Part shown: positions 10,043 to 22,019 of the stretch, one piece after another
Layout: each line of letters opens with the position of its first letter
Numbering within the stretch: the stretch's first letter is position 1
Assembly: GCA_030737875.1 (NCBI GenBank)
Contig: CM060915.1
Span: 899,189,177 to 899,253,176, forward strand
Reading direction: 5' to 3'
Source: Allium sativum
Taxonomy: Eukaryota; Streptophyta; Magnoliopsida; Asparagales; Amaryllidaceae
Length of the DNA stretch: 64,000 bases
The notes under the pieces: generated by a model
The model's input: only the letters and a program-made list of their open reading frames with translations
The model's database searches: none
Told to the model about the DNA's origin: nothing
Made by a program: the position numbers and the translations under genes

Positions 10043-12965
10043 TGTAACACCCCAAATTTTTAACAACGTTAAAGAGGATAAATTAAATAAAAATTAATTT
10101 AATATTTAGAATTACAGGAAATGGACTGCACCATTGCGTTCGTCTTGAAATTCTGGTCAGGATAGACGTTTGGTTTGCGTAAAATGGTCACCGTACGAAG
10201 TTATGAGGTTTTTAAGTTTGTATACACGCAGAAAGATTATTTATATACGCATGAGTCAGAGATGAGTTAGAATTTTGTCCGGAACAGTTCGAATTTGAAA
10301 AATTCGTTAAGGCGACAAAAATCCTGCTCTAGGAGGTCGACCTCCTAGAAGGGTCTCGACCTATGGGTCGACCCACCTAGAGGGGTGTCGACACCCTTAG
10401 GGCTGACGTGGCACTCGGTTTCAGAGGGTCTGGAAGCTTTATATGTGTCCCATTCTCCTATTTTCTTCATTGGAAATCATGGAGGCCATATGTTGACGGG
10501 ATACGAACTGAGACGGAACCGTTTTCTTCAACAACATACTTTGCAACTCAAATTCAGAAATTCAAGATCCGTTCTTTCTCAGTTCTCTAAACCTAACGCT
10601 GTGAGTTTCTAGTTGCTTTTAAGTTTATATAAATAAAAGTAAATTGTGAAAACTTGAATTGGATATGCTGTAAACTGTGGATCTATGCTATTGTTAAATC
10701 TTATACTATGTCATAATAGATCTACATTTTTAGATCGAATGCAACTGTGATTATTCTATTATGTTACCTATGTGGATCTTGACTTGTAACTATATTGTGG
10801 TGAATGTAAATCTGTTAATTTGGAGAGTTGCAACATTGGTTAAATCCAATTCTTAATGTAAATCACCTTTCACCTGTCATATTGCGATCAACTTAGATAA
10901 GCAGTAAATTAGACATGAGAACCCACATTTAGATCTTAAGATGCTATTATGCCATTCTAATGGTGTTAGATCTACTTTAACCTCTATATCTGAATTATGT
11001 GATCGAATTTATCACCTTATGTTATCATGTTAGATCTAATCCAGTTGGACATCTAAATTGCTAATTTAGATCTTACTATGCTTATTGTGACATCCTAGTT
11101 GTGTTAGAATTAATTGACTTCCACAATTCATCAGTTTTATGCCCACCTTGTTATGATGTTAATTACATGTCGATTCACCTTATTATCATGTTGTTTATAT
11201 TTATGCCAAGATGATCACTTTAGTTATATTCCCATTATTTTCCCTATTATCGTTTATGACTAGGCTATTGTCTAGCCTAGGTATGCCACCATTTTATGAG
11301 TACGCTAGTTGGGGAACGGAGGAGAAGGGTTAATATTGGCATAATTTGAATATGAACATTATTGGACATAAAATTCAAATGGGGACAAAAAGAGAAATAA
11401 TCACCTATACTGACATTGGTAGATATGGATAAAAATGGAATATCTGGTGATTAAAATTAGGAATTGTAATTTCACTTATGACACAAGTTTAGATTGCATT
11501 AGTGGTGGAAGTCTGCCCAAACCCGACCGGCCTATCCAACAGCCACTAATGCTGAACCTAATGTGAGAGGTCTAAGTGTGCAAATATGAATCGGGCTAAG
11601 ACACGAGGTTAGAATCGACTATGGAATAAGACTGCCCCGACCCGACCGGCATATCCAGCATCCACACGTTGTAGGCCTAATGTGGGAGGTTTAGCGATTA
11701 TAACCATAATTGGACATGGTAAGAATTGAACTGCTTAACCTAATTTAATCCATAAGGATTGTATGATTATGAACTTAAGTAGGGTTAAGTAAAATTTGAC
11801 GGGTAGCGGGCGCTCAAGTAAATTAGAGGGGGTGGGTAATATTTACATATAGACCCATGAACTTAACCCAATAAGGTTATGTAATTAAAGAAACCCTTTA
11901 GGGTAAGCATAACTGACATAGGGCTATGTAATTAAAGATACCTAAGGGTATACATAGTCAGTGAAAAACCTAGTGGGTATACAAGACCAAGGGGAGAGCT
12001 TGTATCAGATTGTATGGGACCCATTTCAGTTAGTAACCAAGAGTAGGTATCAAATAAAGTACTCCGTGCTAGGCGGAGAAGGGGCACGCTTACTGATTGA
12101 TTATAAGATATCCAAAGGAGACAGACGTTGTGGGCGGCACAAACTGACCGGTCCATGTGCGTGCATAAGCCGGGCAGAGGGGGATAAGACAACCGTGACA
12201 CCAGTAAAATATTGTTGTGCACATCTTAAGGGTTGCCACTTTAGGAAGTGATACCTCCTACAGTAGAGCCAACACAGGATATCTACAGAGTAGGGAGACG
12301 ATCTATTAGGGTAGTGGTTTGGGTACACTCGGACATATGCCCTAAGTCTACTAACTTATAGTGGAAGGGATCATCTCATTTAGTTATGCTATTAATAGTG
12401 CAGAGTAATCATTAGAGAAGTGTACACACCTTACCCTGTCTACCTTGTCACACCTGCCATTTATGTAGTGATCTCTCTTATCCACTTTATATGCCTATCA
12501 CATTACTTTTATTTATTTACTGGATAAAAATAACCAGACTCGACAGACTTTATGTTTGACCCTTTTGTTTCTCCTTCTTTCTTCCATTCCCCCCAGGTTC
12601 TCAGGGAGGAAACACTTAGGCTTAGTTAGGACTCAGCTATCATCTTGTTGGAAGTACTTCTAAAGTATGGCTCAAGTTCTTGTCTCTACTATGGCCTAAA
12701 TCTTCCAATTGGGGAATTATGTTTTTCATGTTCTTATGTACTCTGATGATGCAAGACAGACGTTATTTTATTTTAATGGTTTTTGTGACTTATGGTATTA
12801 TGGACCATGACATTATGATTTATGTTTGAAATAAAAAATTTAAATTTCCGTTGCTATCTTATTTATATCTGTCTTGCTATAATTATGTGTCTGCTTACCT
12901 ATAACGCTTCACAAAACTTAATGCATTCCCTTAGTGAGCGACATTAACGGACGTGGGGTGTCACT
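10043..12965 (+). mobile_element. Element B 5' LTR
   Basis: Starts TGTAACACCCCAAATTTTT and ends TGTCACT (ancestral TGTCACA) before the primer site. It pairs with 18071-20984 along its whole length, with scattered substitutions mostly of transition type. Landmarks: GTCGAC cluster 10328-10400, TATA-like TTTATATG near 10438, duplicated GC-rich box at about 11485-11700, and the pyrimidine tract with CCCCAGGTTCTCAGGGAGG near 12590. Small open frames inside it are not conserved between the two LTRs. Confidence 0.9.
10328..10400. promoter_or_regulatory. GTCGAC palindrome cluster, B 5' LTR
   Basis: Three GTCGAC sites at 10336, 10367 and 10387, plus a degenerate CTCGAC. The first is the centre of a 22-bp perfect palindrome (10328-10349, arms TCTAGGAGGTC). 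The equivalent stretch of the 3' LTR is about 18350-18420, partly decayed. Its position just upstream of the TATA-like box, shared with LTRs A, C and D, suggests a promoter element. Function is inferred. Confidence 0.5.
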
Positions 12966-12980
12966 CTTGGTATCAGAGCT
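12966..12980 (+). other. Element B primer-binding site
   Basis: CTTGGTATCAGAGCT follows the LTR end. TGGTATCAGAGC (12968-12979) is the exact complement of the plant initiator-Met tRNA 3' end. Confidence 0.88.
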
Positions 12981-13132
12981 GAAGGTTACCAGAATAGATG
13001 AAAATTTTTGAAATTTTATTTTTCAAAAAGGTTTTAAAGAAAGTATTTTCAAAAAGAAAAGTCCGTTTTGAAAATATTCCCCAAGAAGCTGTATGTCCTT
13101 TATCTAAATTTCTTTCTTTTTCCTTTTTCAGC

Positions 13133-14077
13133 ATGTCTAGGGAACAAAACATTCCTAATATCCCAGAGGGCGTCACAATAACCTCCATAGGTATTTGGAG
13201 GCCACGACGCCTGCCAAAGGGACGATCCTCCCATAGCTGCACCAGTCATTCCGCCTCCTTCCCCTCCAAGAGCAGATAACTTCGCCAAGATCTGCAAAGA
13301 CTTCCGTGCTATAGGAGGGAAGCCATTCCATGGGAATGAGACATTCATAGAAGCTATGAACTGGCTTAAGGAGACCGAGGACTTATTCGTAATCTTAGAA
13401 GTAGAGGATCGAAGAAAGATTCAGTTAGCTGCTTGGATATTAAAGGACGAAGCCACATTTTGGTGGGAAGTCACCCAAGCTAGACGTCCAGTGGAAACTT
13501 GGGAAGATTTTAGATAGAGGTTCGAAATGAAATTTCTTTCCCAAGCTGAGGGAAGCATACAGACGAAGTGGTTCTCAGCACTCAAACAAGGAAACTTGAC
13601 GGTGAAGGAGTATGTGAACAAGTTCAACCAGCTGGCAAGGTTCGGGTTAGAGTTGGTGAATACAACGCACAAAAAGGCTTTGTGGTTTGCAAAAGGGTTG
13701 AATGAGCCTCTGCATGGGTTAGCCATGTCCCATATTCAAATGGGGGCCAATTTTGAAAATCTTGTTAATATGGCCCTAATGCATGAAGAGGACATGGGAG
13801 AAAAGAAGGAAGCAAAGGCTGAGGGGACATCGCAAAATAAGAAGGTGTGGCCCAAGAAGGGGCAACAGTAAAAACAAAAGCGGAAGAATGGAGGAAAAGA
13901 TGATAAAGGCAAGGATAAGAGAAAATGTCACAATTGTGGAAAGGAGGGTCACTTGATCAAAGACTGTAAGAGAAGGAAGAGCAATTGCTTCGATTGCGGA
14001 GAGGTCCACCACTTCTCTAAAGAGTGCCCGAAACAGGGATCGCAGGGACAAGGTCAAAGAGCTGGAACTTTTGGAGG
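13133..14077 (+). pseudogene. gag: Element B gag (nearly complete, broken)
   Basis: Start at 13133 (MSREQNIPNIPEGVT) is supported by the matching start in D. A frameshift near 13190 follows, then the Retrotrans_gag core: ADNFAKICKDF, LKETEDLF, KIQLAAWILKDEATFWWEV, a stop at 13516 replacing Gln, FEMKFLSQAEGS, VKEYVNKFNQLARFG and HIQMGANFENLVNMALMHEED. A lysine-rich linker with a stop near 13869 leads to two CCHC knuckles: CHNCGKEGHLIKDC (13930-13971) and CFDCGEVHHFSKEC (13989-14030, Gly to His). Gag would form the virus-like particle. It is followed in the same frame by protease. Confidence 0.88.
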
Positions 14078-14502
14078 GCAGGTGCATGCTATCGCGATTA
14101 GTGCTCCTGAAAGACGTAGAAAATTTTCCATAGAATGTTTAGTTTCTCTTTCAAACCATCCAATTAGATCACTTTTTGATTCTGGCACTTTGCACTTGTT
14201 TATAACTAGTTTAGCAGTTGAATCTCTGCACTTAATTACTAGTATGGTAGTAGATCCCTTAGTTGTCTCAAACCCCATTTGTGGTTTGTCTCATTTAACG
14301 ATGATTTGTCGGGGTTAGAAAATATCTGTGTTAGGCGTCGAGTTTGAGTGTGACGCGTATTTGCTCGGGTTTATGGGCTATGGGTTGATTCTCGGAATGG
14401 ATTGGCTTACCATGTATGGGGCCATTCTAGATTGTGAGAGGAGGGTTGTTAGACTCTTGACTTGTCATGGGAAGACCCTTAAAGTTTCTTGTGACCCTTA
14501 AG
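14078..14502 (+). pseudogene. Element B protease
   Basis: Frame of gag continues. GGQVHAIAISAPERRRKF, then the aspartic protease active site LFDSGT near 14173, intact in this copy, and downstream blocks GYGLILGMDWLTMYGAILDCERRVVRLL and CDP. Stops at 14317 (RG-stop-KIS) and 14500 (DP-stop-GS). Role: processing of the gag-pol polyprotein. Confidence 0.82.
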
Positions 14503-15534
14503 GGTCTGTTATGCTTAGCTTTCTAGAGTCTCTAGATGCATCTATAGATGATTTGCAATCTGTTCCGGTGGTTCGAGATTATTCCGATGTTTCTGATGAG
14601 GTATGGGTTTACCTCCAAGGCTTGAGATCGACTTCCACATGTATCTGGTGGACAATGCAAAGCCAGTTGCACTACCAGTGCGCCACATGGCTCCTAGGGA
14701 ATGGAGGGGGCTGAGTAAGAAAGTAGGGGAGCTACTTGAGAAATGGTTTATCAGACGAAGCATATCTGAATGGGGTGCTCCAGTTCTATTCGCAACTAAG
14801 GAAGATGGTTCACTCAGTTTGTGTGTTGACTATAGAGAGTTGAATAAGCTCACCAAGAAGAATAAACACCTGCTTCTGAGGATTGATGATTTATTTGATC
14901 AACTTGTTGGTGCCTCGGTTTTTTCTCAATTTGACTTGGCTACAGGGTTCCATCAATTGAGGGCGGATGAGCACAGCATAGATATGACTGCTTTTAGAAC
15001 TCCGGGCGGTTTCTTTGAATGGCTAGTGATGCCTTTTGGGTTTACGAAAGCACCCGCCTATTTTATCGATCATATGAGTAGGGTATTTCGATAGTTCCTA
15101 AATAATTTTGTTGTAATCTTTGTTGATGATATTTTGATCTTCTCCAAAAGCGAAGAAGAGCATGCCCAACATTTGAGAGAAGTTTTAAAAACTCTCTATG
15201 ACCATCATCTTAAGTCGAAGTTCTCCAAATGCCAATTTTAGTGAAAAGAGGTGAGATTCTTAGGGCATGTGGTCTCCAAAGAGGGGATAGCTGTAGATCC
15301 CACCAAGGTGGTTGTAGTGCAAGATTGGCAGATTCCTAAAAATGCAACCAAGGTGAGAAGCTTTCTTGGGTTGGCAGGTTACAAAAGGAAGTTCATTAAG
15401 GACTTCATGAAGATATCAACCCCTCTCACCAGGCTGACAAAGAAGAATTTGGCATTTTCATGGGATATAGACTTTTATTTTGCTTTCCGACGACTGAAGA
15501 GGGCTCTAACAACAGCCCCAGTGTTGACCTTGCC
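14503..15534 (+). pseudogene. Element B reverse transcriptase
   Basis: LSFLESLDASIDDLQSVPVV opens the domain; a frameshift near 14605 follows. RT blocks in order: [71 protein letters not shown] (first catalytic Asp), [17 protein letters not shown], a stop at 15092, FVDDILIFS at 15119-15145 (the Y/FxDD box with both Asp residues), stops near 15239, [13 protein letters not shown], and a connection domain [18 protein letters not shown]. All catalytic residues survive; only stops and one frameshift inactivate it. Confidence 0.9.
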
Positions 15535-15912
15535 TGACGGGAATAATGTGTTTACTGTTTACAATGATACGTGTGGTATAGGGCTTGGTGCAGTTCTAAT
15601 GCAAGAAGGGAAAGCAGTGTGTTATGGGGGTAGATAGTTGAGAGTTCATGAAAAGAACTACCCCACCCATGATCTAGAGTTAGCTGCCATAGTGTTTGCA
15701 TTAAAGACGTGGTGTCATTATTTACTTAGAGAGAAGTTCAAGTTGTACACCGATCATAAGTCTCTCAAGTATCTGTTCTCGCATAAGGATCTCAATTTAA
15801 GGCAACAACGGTGGATAGAGTTCTTAGCTTCTTATGATTTTGAAATTTCTTATACCCCTGGCAAGGGTAATGTGGTGGCAGACGCACTAAGTAGGCAGAG
15901 GATGGCCTTGAG
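15535..15912 (+). pseudogene. Element B RNase H
   Basis: [21 protein letters not shown] contains the first Asp. A stop at 15636 follows CYGGR. Then [20 protein letters not shown] with the catalytic Glu, [21 protein letters not shown] with the next Asp, and the C-terminal [16 protein letters not shown]. This is the standard Ty3/gypsy RNase H order, joined to the RT upstream and to integrase downstream. Confidence 0.88.
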
Positions 15913-16159
15913 TCCTCTGTTTGTGAAAAGAAAGAACTTGGATTCATATCAGCTTTTGATTTTAGAACCTCCATCGAGGTTTTGCCTGATGGTTTTGCAT
16001 CCTTGGAGATACGACCAAATCTTATGGACCAAATAGGAGCTTCGCAACAAGGTGACCCACAGATTTTAGACATCATGGAAAAGCTCAGAAGAGGGAAGAC
16101 TTTTAATCACCTCAGTAGATGTGTCATAGATGAAAAGGGGTGATTGCGATGAGATGGAA

Positions 16160-17060
16160 GTCTTTGTGTTCCTCAAACTGGAAGCCTGATAAAGGCAATC
16201 CTAGAAGAAGCCCACCATTCTAAGATGATTATTCATCCAAGTGGGGACAAGATGTATAGAGACATAAAGAGGGTTTTCTTTTAGGCTGATATGAAGAAAG
16301 ATGTAGTCGAATTTGTTTCTCAGTGTTTAGTTTGCCAGCAGGTCAAAGCTAAAGAAAAGAAGCCTGGTGGATTACTTCATCCGTTGGAGGTTCCGTAGTG
16401 GAAATGGGAGAGCGTCTTTATGGATTTCATAGATGGTTTGCCTAGGTCAAAGAAAGGCAATACTAGTATTTAGGTGGTGGTAGATAGACTCACTAAGAGA
16501 GCTCACTTTATTCCAGTTAAGGGTAAGAGGACGGCATCGTGGTTGACAACAATCTATGTTCGTGAGATAGTTCGTCTTCATGGGGTACCTTCCAATATCG
16601 TAAGCGATCATGATCCCATCTTTACTAGCGAACTTTGAAGGAGGTTGCAAGAAGCATTAGGTACACAGTTGTGTTTGAGCACCGCTTATCATCCTCAGAC
16701 CGATGTGCAGATGGAAAGGGTGAACAGAATTCTTGAAGATCTTTTAAGACTGTATATCCTAGACTTTGGAGGGACTTGGGAAGAGCATCTTCGTTTAGTG
16801 GAATTTGCCTATAATAACATTATCAGGCTAGCATCGACATGTCACCCTTCGAAGCATTGTACGGACGACCCTATAGATCACCAACTTGTTGGTGGGAATC
16901 TACAGAAAAATTATTACTTGGACCACATATGGTTAGGGAAACGTCCAAAATGATTGACCTTATTCGACGGCAGATGAAGACAGCTCAAGAAAGGCAGAAG
17001 TCCTATGCATACAAGAGAAGAGCTGACATCCAATTCGAAATAGGTGACTTAGTTTTTATC
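16160..17060 (+). pseudogene. Element B integrase
   Basis: After a frameshifted linker (15913-16150) the HHCC zinc domain is readable (EAHHSKMIIHPSGDK, then CLVCQQVK). The DDE core follows: MDFIDGLPRSKKGN (first Asp), VVDRLTKRAHFIPVK, EIVRLHGVPSNIVSDHDPIF (second Asp), and AYHPQTDVQMERVNRIL with the catalytic Glu. A frameshift near 16850 breaks LASTCHPSKHC from SPFEALYGRPYRSP. Stops occur at 16284, 16396, 16471 and 16636. Integrase would insert the cDNA. Confidence 0.85.
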
Positions 17061-17460
17061 AAAGTATCTCCTTTAAGGAATGTGGTTCGCTTCGGAGCAG
17101 TAGGGAAGTTAGCACCTAGGTTTGTGGGACCATTTCCCATAACCGAGAGAATTGGCCAAATGGCCTATAGAGTGAAACTTCCAGAAAATCTATCTGGTGT
17201 TCATGACATTTTCCACGTCTCTCATCTGCGGAAGTGCCTGCATGACACCGTAGAAGTTGTTGAACCAACTATGTTTGAAGAAGTAAAAGTGGAACAGGTG
17301 GCGACAGTCAGACGAGCCCTTACCCATATTCTTGAATCAGAAGTTAAGAAGCTACACAATAAGGAGATCAAGTTACTAAAGGTTCAATGGGGAGATATCC
17401 CATAGGATGCAACTTGGGAGACCGAAGACATGACACATGCTTCGTACCCTTTCCTTTTCA
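17061..17460 (+). pseudogene. Element B integrase C-terminus: GPY/F module and chromodomain
   Basis: FVGPFPITERIGQMAYRVKL is the GPY/F module, followed by VHDIFHVSHLRKCL. The end of the protein (VRRALTHILESEVKKLHNK, then KLLKVQWGDIP, a stop at 17403, DATWETEDM and YPFLF) matches the chromodomain of the Tekay/Del lineage, where LVKVLW and ATWE-ED-M are hallmarks. Chromodomains steer integration into methyl-histone heterochromatin, consistent with these elements lying inside each other. Confidence 0.8.
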
Positions 17461-18060
17461 AAGGTATGTTCTTAACTCATTTTTCAAGGTTTTGTCAATA
17501 CTTGTTTTTGTCAATTGAGTATATCTTACCCATAGTATTTTTCGGCAATTAGATAGGAATCCTGTGGATGTTAACATGTGTTTGAAACATGTTATGTTTG
17601 ATGGATGCAAGTGGATGCAAATGTTTGCTAGTGATTGCCTGTGGACGCATATACATACACATTAGGCACTAAGATTGGCTCAATCACTTTCAAGATGCAT
17701 ATGGATGTGTGTGCATTTTCTTTTTTTTATGGATGGAAATGGATGTATTAGCATGTGGATGTTGCATTTGGACAAACGAGTGTGCACACATATAGAGCTT
17801 ACTTGTATAATAGGATAATTTGCATACATATTGGATTCATGGCACTAACATACATTGTATTAAGAGGTCAACTGAATCAGTAGAGCTCCTGATTTTCGCA
17901 TTAGTGTTGGGACATACACACACTTTTGCATATATTTGTATAAGCACTAAAAATCTTCAAGGATAATGGATGCCAGTGATTGGTGGATGAGCAGATGGAT
18001 GATGGATGGTAGGATATGCATTCTTCTCAACTTAGAGGTTTCGGGACAAAATCCTTTGAG
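17461..18060 (+). other. Element B 3' untranslated interval
   Basis: Non-coding stretch between chromodomain and polypurine tract. It is rich in GGATG and TGCATATGGATG words (for example 17590-17640, 17690-17765, 17965-18010). The same interval occurs in D (51721-52321), and a truncated version in A (22364-22471). I see no gene in it. Confidence 0.7.
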
Positions 18061-18070
18061 TAGGGGAGAA
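18061..18070 (+). other. Element B polypurine tract
   Basis: TAGGGGAGAA immediately before the 3' LTR start TGTAACACC. It primes plus-strand DNA synthesis. The same tract is at 22472-22481 in A and, with one T in the G run, at 52322-52331 in D. Confidence 0.85.
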
Positions 18071-20984
18071 TGTAACACCCCGAATTTTTAACAATGTTAA
18101 AGAGGATAAATTAAATAATAATTAATTTAATATTCATAATTAGAGGAAATGGACTGCACCATTGCATTCATCTCAAAATTTTGGTCAGGATAGACATTTG
18201 ATTTTGGTAAAACGGACACCGTATGAAGAAGTTATGAGGGTTTTAAGTTTGTATACACGCAAAAAGATTATATATATACGCATGAGTCAGAATTTTATCC
18301 AGAACAGTTCGAATTTGAAAAATTCGTCAAGGCGGAAAAAATCCCACTCTAGGGGGTTGACCCCCCCCCCTAGAGGGGTGTCGACCTATGGGTCGACCCA
18401 CCCAAAGGGATGTCGAACACCTAGGGCTAATGTGGCACTCGGTTTTAGAGGGTCTAGCAATTATATACGTGTGTGTCCTATTCTCCTTTTTTCTTTATTG
18501 GAAATCATGGAGGCCATATGCTGCCGGGATACGAACTGAGATGGAACCGTTTTCTTTAACTACGTACCTTGCAAATGAAATTTATAAATTTAAGATATAT
18601 TCTTTCTCAAATCTCTAAACCTTACGCTGTGAGTTTCTAGTTGCTTTTAGGTTTAGATAAATAAAAGTAAATTGTGAAAGACTGTTAATTGGATATGCTA
18701 TAAACTGTGGATCTATGTTATTCTTAAATATTATACTATGTCATAATAGATCTACACTTTTAGATCTGATGCAACTGTGATTATTCTTTTATGTTACCTA
18801 TGTAGATCTTGACTTGTAACTATATTGTGGTGAATGTAAATCTGTTAATTTGGACAATTGCAACATTGGTTAGATCCAATTCTTTATGCAAATCACCTTT
18901 CACCTATCATATTGCGTTCAACTTAGATAAGTTGTAAATTGGACAAGATAACCCATATTTAGATCTTAACATGCTATTATGTCATTCTAATGGTGTTAGA
19001 TCTACTTTAACCACTAGATCTGAATTATGTGATCTAATTTATCACCTTGTGTTATCATGTTAGATCTAATCCAATTGGAAATCTAAATTGCTCATTTAGA
19101 CCTTACTATGCTTATTGTGACATCATAGTTATGTCAGAATCAATTGACTGCCACAGTTCATCAGTTTTATGTCCACCTTGTTGTGATGTTAATTACATGT
19201 CCATTCACCTTACTATCATGCTAGTTTACATTTATGCCAAGACGACCACTTTAGTTATATTCCCATTATTTTCCCTATTATCGTTTATGACTAGGATATT
19301 ATCTAGCCTAGGCATGCCACCAATTTATGAGTATGCTGGTTATGGAACGAGGGGGAAGGGTTAATATTGGCATAATTTGAATATGAACATTACTGGACAT
19401 ATAATTCAAATGGGGATAAAAAGAGAAATAATCACCTATAATGAAAAGGTAGATTTGGATAAAAATGGAATGTCTAGTAATTACAATTAGGAATTGTAAT
19501 TGCACTTATGACATGAGGTTAGGTTGCATTAGTGATGGAAGTCTGCCCGGACCCGACCGGCGTATATAGTAGCCACTAATGTTGAACCTAATGTGAGAGG
19601 TCTAAGTGTTCAAATTTGAGTCGGGCTAAGACACGAGGTTAGACCCATCTGTGGAATAAGACTTCCCGGACCCGACATATCCATCATCCACACGTTGGGA
19701 GGTCTAGCCCATTATAACCATAATTGGACATAATAATGAATTGGACTGCTTAACCTAATTTAATCCATAAGGATTGTATGATTTTGAACTTAAGTTAGGG
19801 TTAAGTAAAATTGGACAAGTAGCCGGTGGGTTAAGTAAATTAGAGTGGGTGGGTAATATTTACATATAGGCCTACGAACTTAACCCAATAAGGTTATGTA
19901 ATTAAAGTCTCCCTTTAGGGTAAGCATAACTGACATAGAGGCACGTAACTAAAGACACCTACGGGTATACATAGTCAGTGAAAAACCTAGTGGGTATACA
20001 AGACAAAGGGGTGAGCTTGTATCAGATTGTGTGGGACCCATTTCAGCCAGTAACCCGGAGTAGTTATCAAATAAAGTACTCCATGCTAGGTGGAGAAGGG
20101 GCACTCTTATTGATTGATTATAAGAGATCCAAACGAGATGGACAGTTTGGGCGGCGCAAATCGACCGGGCCATGTGCAGACATGAGCCGGGCAGAGGGGG
20201 ATAAGACGACCGTGACACCAGTAGATATAGTCGTGCACATCTTAAGGGTTGCCACTTTAGGAAGTGACACCTCCTACTATGGTGCCAGCAAATGATATTT
20301 ACGGAGAAGGGAGCTGATCGATTAGGGTAGTAGTTAGGGTACACTCGGACGTACGCCCTATGTCTACCAACTTACAATGGAAGGGATCATCCCATTTAGT
20401 TATGCTAGTAATAGTGCAAAGTAATCATTAGAGAAGTGTACACACCTTACCCTGTCTACCTTGTCATACCTTCCATTTATGTAGTGATCTCTCTTATCCA
20501 CTTTATATGCCTATCATGTTATTTTATTTATTTACTGACTAAAAGTAACCAGAATCGCCAGACTTTATGTCTGACCCTTTTGTTTCTCCTTCTTTCTTCC
20601 ATTCCCCTCCCCAGGTTCTCAGGGAGGAAACACTCAGGCGTAGTCAGGACTCAACTATCATCTTGCTAGGAGCTACTTCTAAAGTATGCCTCAAGTTCTT
20701 GTCTCTACTATGGCTTAACTCTTCCAATTGGTGAATTATGTTTTTCATATTCATATGTACTCTAATGATGCAAGACAGAAGTTATTTTATTCTAATTGTT
20801 TCTGTGACTTATGGTATTATGCACCACGACATTATGATTTATGTTTGAAATAAAAATTTAAAATTTCCATTGCTATCTTATTTATATCTGTCTTGTAATT
20901 ATTCTGTGTCTGTTTACCTGTAACGCTTCAGAAAACTTAATGCAATCCCTTAGTGAGTGACACTAATGGATGTGGGGTGTCATA
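18071..20984 (+). mobile_element. Element B 3' LTR
   Basis: Starts TGTAACACCCCGAATTTTT and ends TGTCATA (ancestral TGTCACA), next to TSD GTTTG. Length 2914 bp against 2923 bp for the 5' copy. It has a run of about 11 C residues (18361-18371) where the 5' LTR reads GGTCGACCTCC, which breaks the large palindrome. Confidence 0.9.
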
Positions 20985-20989
20985 GTTTG

Positions 20990-21414
20990 TGGTGGTCATT
21001 TTGGACGACATCCTAATCTTCTCGAAGAACGAGGAGGAGCACGCCCAACACTTAGGGGAGGTTCTACGTACTCTCAGATCACATCAACTCAAGGCGAAAT
21101 TTTCTATGTATCACTTTTGGAGAAAGGAAGTAAGGTTTCTAGGGCAAGTGGTCTCCAAGGAAGGGATAGCTGTGAATCCCGCAAAAGTCTTTGCAGTTTA
21201 AGATTGGAGAGCTCCAAAGAATGTAACGGAGGTGAGATGTTTCCTAGGGTTGGAAGGCTACTAGAGAAGTTCATCAGAGATTTCGCAAGAGCATCATCCA
21301 TACTTACCCAATTGACAAAGAAGAACTTGGCTTTTTCATGGAGCATTGATTATGAAGATGCTTTTCAGACGTTAAAGAGGGCCCTGACAACAACCCTAGT
21401 TTTGGGCCTCCCAA
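20990..21414 (+). pseudogene. Element A reverse transcriptase, second part
   Basis: Picks up exactly where A's RT stops at 10042. VVILDDILIFSKNEEEHAQHL carries the xxDD box (with Leu for Val), then [20 protein letters not shown] and a stop at 21199. A frameshift follows before the connection domain (EVRCFLGLEGY, FIRDFARASSILTQLTKKN, SWSIDYEDAFQTLKRAL). Frames change at about 21240 and 21270. Confidence 0.85.
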
Positions 21415-21775
21415 ACGGAAGCAAGATGTTTACGGTTTACACCGATGCTTATGGCACAAGGCTTGGTGCCATCTTGATGCAAGAGGGAAGGGTAGTGTGC
21501 TATGGAAGCAGATAGTTAACGGTCCATGAAAAGAACTACCCAACCCACGATCTAGAGTTGACTTCTATGGTGTTCGCACTGAATTCTTGGCGACACTATC
21601 TACTTAGAGAAAATTTGAGCTATATACAAATCATAAGTCGGTTAAATACTTTTTCTCACAAAAGGATCTCAACTTGGGCAGCAAAGGTTGATGGTGTTCC
21701 TAGCATCCTATGACTTCGAGATAGCTTATACCCCTGGCAAGGGTAATGTGGTAGCCGACGCACTGAGTAGGTAGA
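21415..21775 (+). pseudogene. Element A RNase H
   Basis: KMFTVYTDAYGTRLGAILMQEG with the first Asp, then a stop at 21513 and [12 protein letters not shown]. Several frameshifts follow between 21600 and 21700. The C-terminal [15 protein letters not shown] is readable at 21729-21773 with a stop next to it. Not functional. Confidence 0.82.
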
Positions 21776-22019
21776 GGATAACTTTGAGTCCTCTATTTGT
21801 AGAAAAGAGGAGCTTAGAGTACATCTCAACCTTTAATTTTAAGCCTTCTATAGATTTCACAGTTACGTTGTTGGCATATTTGGAGGTGCAACCAGCTCTA
21901 CTGGAGCAAGTTGGATCTAGGCAACAAGAGGACCCATAGATTTCAGACATGTTGGACAAGCTAAGTAGAGGAGAGACTTCTAGTCACCTTGCTAGATAAA
22001 CCATGGAAGATAAGGGGGA

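Larger units (their letters stand above)
10043..20984 (+). mobile_element. Element B: full-length Tekay-like Ty3/gypsy element
   Basis: A 10.9-kb element with two LTRs (10043-12965, 18071-20984), primer site, gag-pol and polypurine tract, inserted in A's RT gene. The 5-bp target duplication GTTTG (10038-10042, 20985-20989) is perfect; removing B joins NKF to VVVILDD of A's RT. It has the best-preserved coding region of the window, but about ten stops and several frameshifts remain. The C-terminal chromodomain and large LTRs point to the Tekay (Del) lineage of plant chromoviruses. Confidence 0.92.

Noticed and set aside
19949..20344. 131-codon minus-strand frame in B's 3' LTR (and 96 codons at 11932-12222)
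   Set aside because: It is a shadow frame of LTR sequence, not kept intact between the two LTRs, with no domain.
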